A stretch of 64,000 nucleotides of DNA from Denitratisoma sp. (GTDB taxonomy: Bacteria; Pseudomonadota; Gammaproteobacteria; Burkholderiales; Rhodocyclaceae), in NCBI GenBank assembly GCA_032027165.1, contig JAVSMO010000001.1, positions 2,036,058-2,100,057 on the forward strand. The letters are read 5' to 3'. Of this stretch, positions 63,716 to 64,000 are shown one piece after another (positions within the stretch are counted from its first letter, which is position 1; every line of letters begins with the position of its first letter). A model generated the notes under the pieces. It was not told the origin of the DNA, did no database searches, and was given only the letters and a program-made list of their open reading frames with translations. Made by a program: the position numbers and the translations under genes.

Positions 63716-64000
63716 TTGTCCCAGCCGGAAGCGAAAAGCTCCATCCAGGTCATCGAGCGCATGATGACGCTGCTCGACGTGCTGGCGCACCACCACGACG
63801 CCGTCAGCCTGAAGCAGCTGTCGCTGGAGACCGGCCTGCATCCGTCCACCGCGCACCGAATCCTCGGCGCCATGGCGCAGAGCGGCTTCGTCGAACGTGC
63901 CGAGCCTGGGGCCTACCGGCTCGGCATCCGCCTGCTTGAACTGGGCAACATCGTCAAGTCGCGCATCAACATCCGCGAAATCGCGCTGCCCTTCATGCAG
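63716..64000 (+). CDS. IclR-family regulator, 5' part (continues past window)
   Basis: 95 residues are visible. SIQVIERMMTLLDVLAHHHDAVSLKQLSLETGLHPSTAHRILGAMAQSGFVERAEPGAYRLGIRLLELGN is the IclR winged HTH, followed by the start of the linker helix to the effector domain. The TTG at 63716 has GGAAG eight bases before it and gives the normal short N-terminus. It is divergent from the lut operon and probably controls it in answer to a pathway metabolite. A TATAGT at about 63680 is a possible -10 box. Confidence 0.88.
   Translation, partial: MSQPEAKSSIQVIERMMTLLDVLAHHHDAVSLKQLSLETGLHPSTAHRILGAMAQSGFVERAEPGAYRLGIRLLELGNIVKSRINIREIALPFMQ

Overview
The window is a very GC-rich (roughly 70 %) stretch of a Gram-negative chromosome. 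A Burkholderia/Rhodocyclales-type trimeric porin, a MASE1 sensor kinase with a FixJ-like regulator, OtsAB, HtpX/YccA and a LutABC operon point to a betaproteobacterium, possibly of the Rhodocyclales. That placement is an inference; no rRNA or tRNA gene is present to test it.

Layout. (1) 1-2478: a partial NhaD-like transporter, a universal stress protein and a porin. (2) 2637-15085, all plus strand and tightly overlapping: an anion permease, a Na+/Ca2+ exchanger-family protein, a Ca2+-ATPase-like pump, a complete Mrp antiporter (A-B fusion, C, D, E, F, G) and a Na+/phosphate cotransporter. (3) 15241-16886: a lower-GC insert of two gene cassettes separated by a good attC-like site, i.e. an integrase-less integron fragment; about 450 bases of non-coding sequence follow. 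(4) 17333-20168: two small proteins and a two-component system. (5) 20398-28228: a second Mrp-type cluster in the order E-F-G-(MbhD/E)-B-C-D-NuoL-like-small protein-NuoN/MrpD-like, ending in a Usp gene and a strong terminator. (6) 28349-34539: a lipoamide-dehydrogenase-like flavoprotein, NfeD, a stomatin-like SPFH protein, a Kef-type antiporter and a tandem Usp. (7) 34588-44785: a TerB/DUF697-like protein, a CvrA/NhaP2-type antiporter, the set yccA-htpX-P-type ATPase-DUF2062, and nhaR with a CPA1-type antiporter. (8) 44795-55538, minus strand, eight nearly abutting genes: otsA, otsB, a GH15 glycosidase, MscS, a CPA2 antiporter, a YbdK-type ligase, a class I amidotransferase and a receptor Ser/Thr kinase. 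A divergent marR and a second receptor kinase lie upstream. (9) 58348-64000: a lactate-utilisation-like operon (lutA, lutB, mmsA-like, 2-hydroxyacid dehydrogenase, lutC) facing an IclR regulator cut by the window end.

Most of the window therefore deals with cation, proton and osmotic homeostasis: two multisubunit antiporters, at least four single-subunit antiporters, two P-type pumps, exchangers, a mechanosensitive channel, trehalose metabolism and stress proteins. The two Cache-domain receptor kinases, NhaR, MarR and the two-component system are the candidate regulators.

Three points stand out. The 9-mer ACTGACTTT occurs eleven times in both orientations and in several reading frames, far above chance for this base composition. 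There is an attC-bounded cassette pair without an integrase. The trehalose/osmotic operon contains a membrane-anchored OtsA with a sensor-like N-terminus and is bracketed by paralogous receptor kinases.
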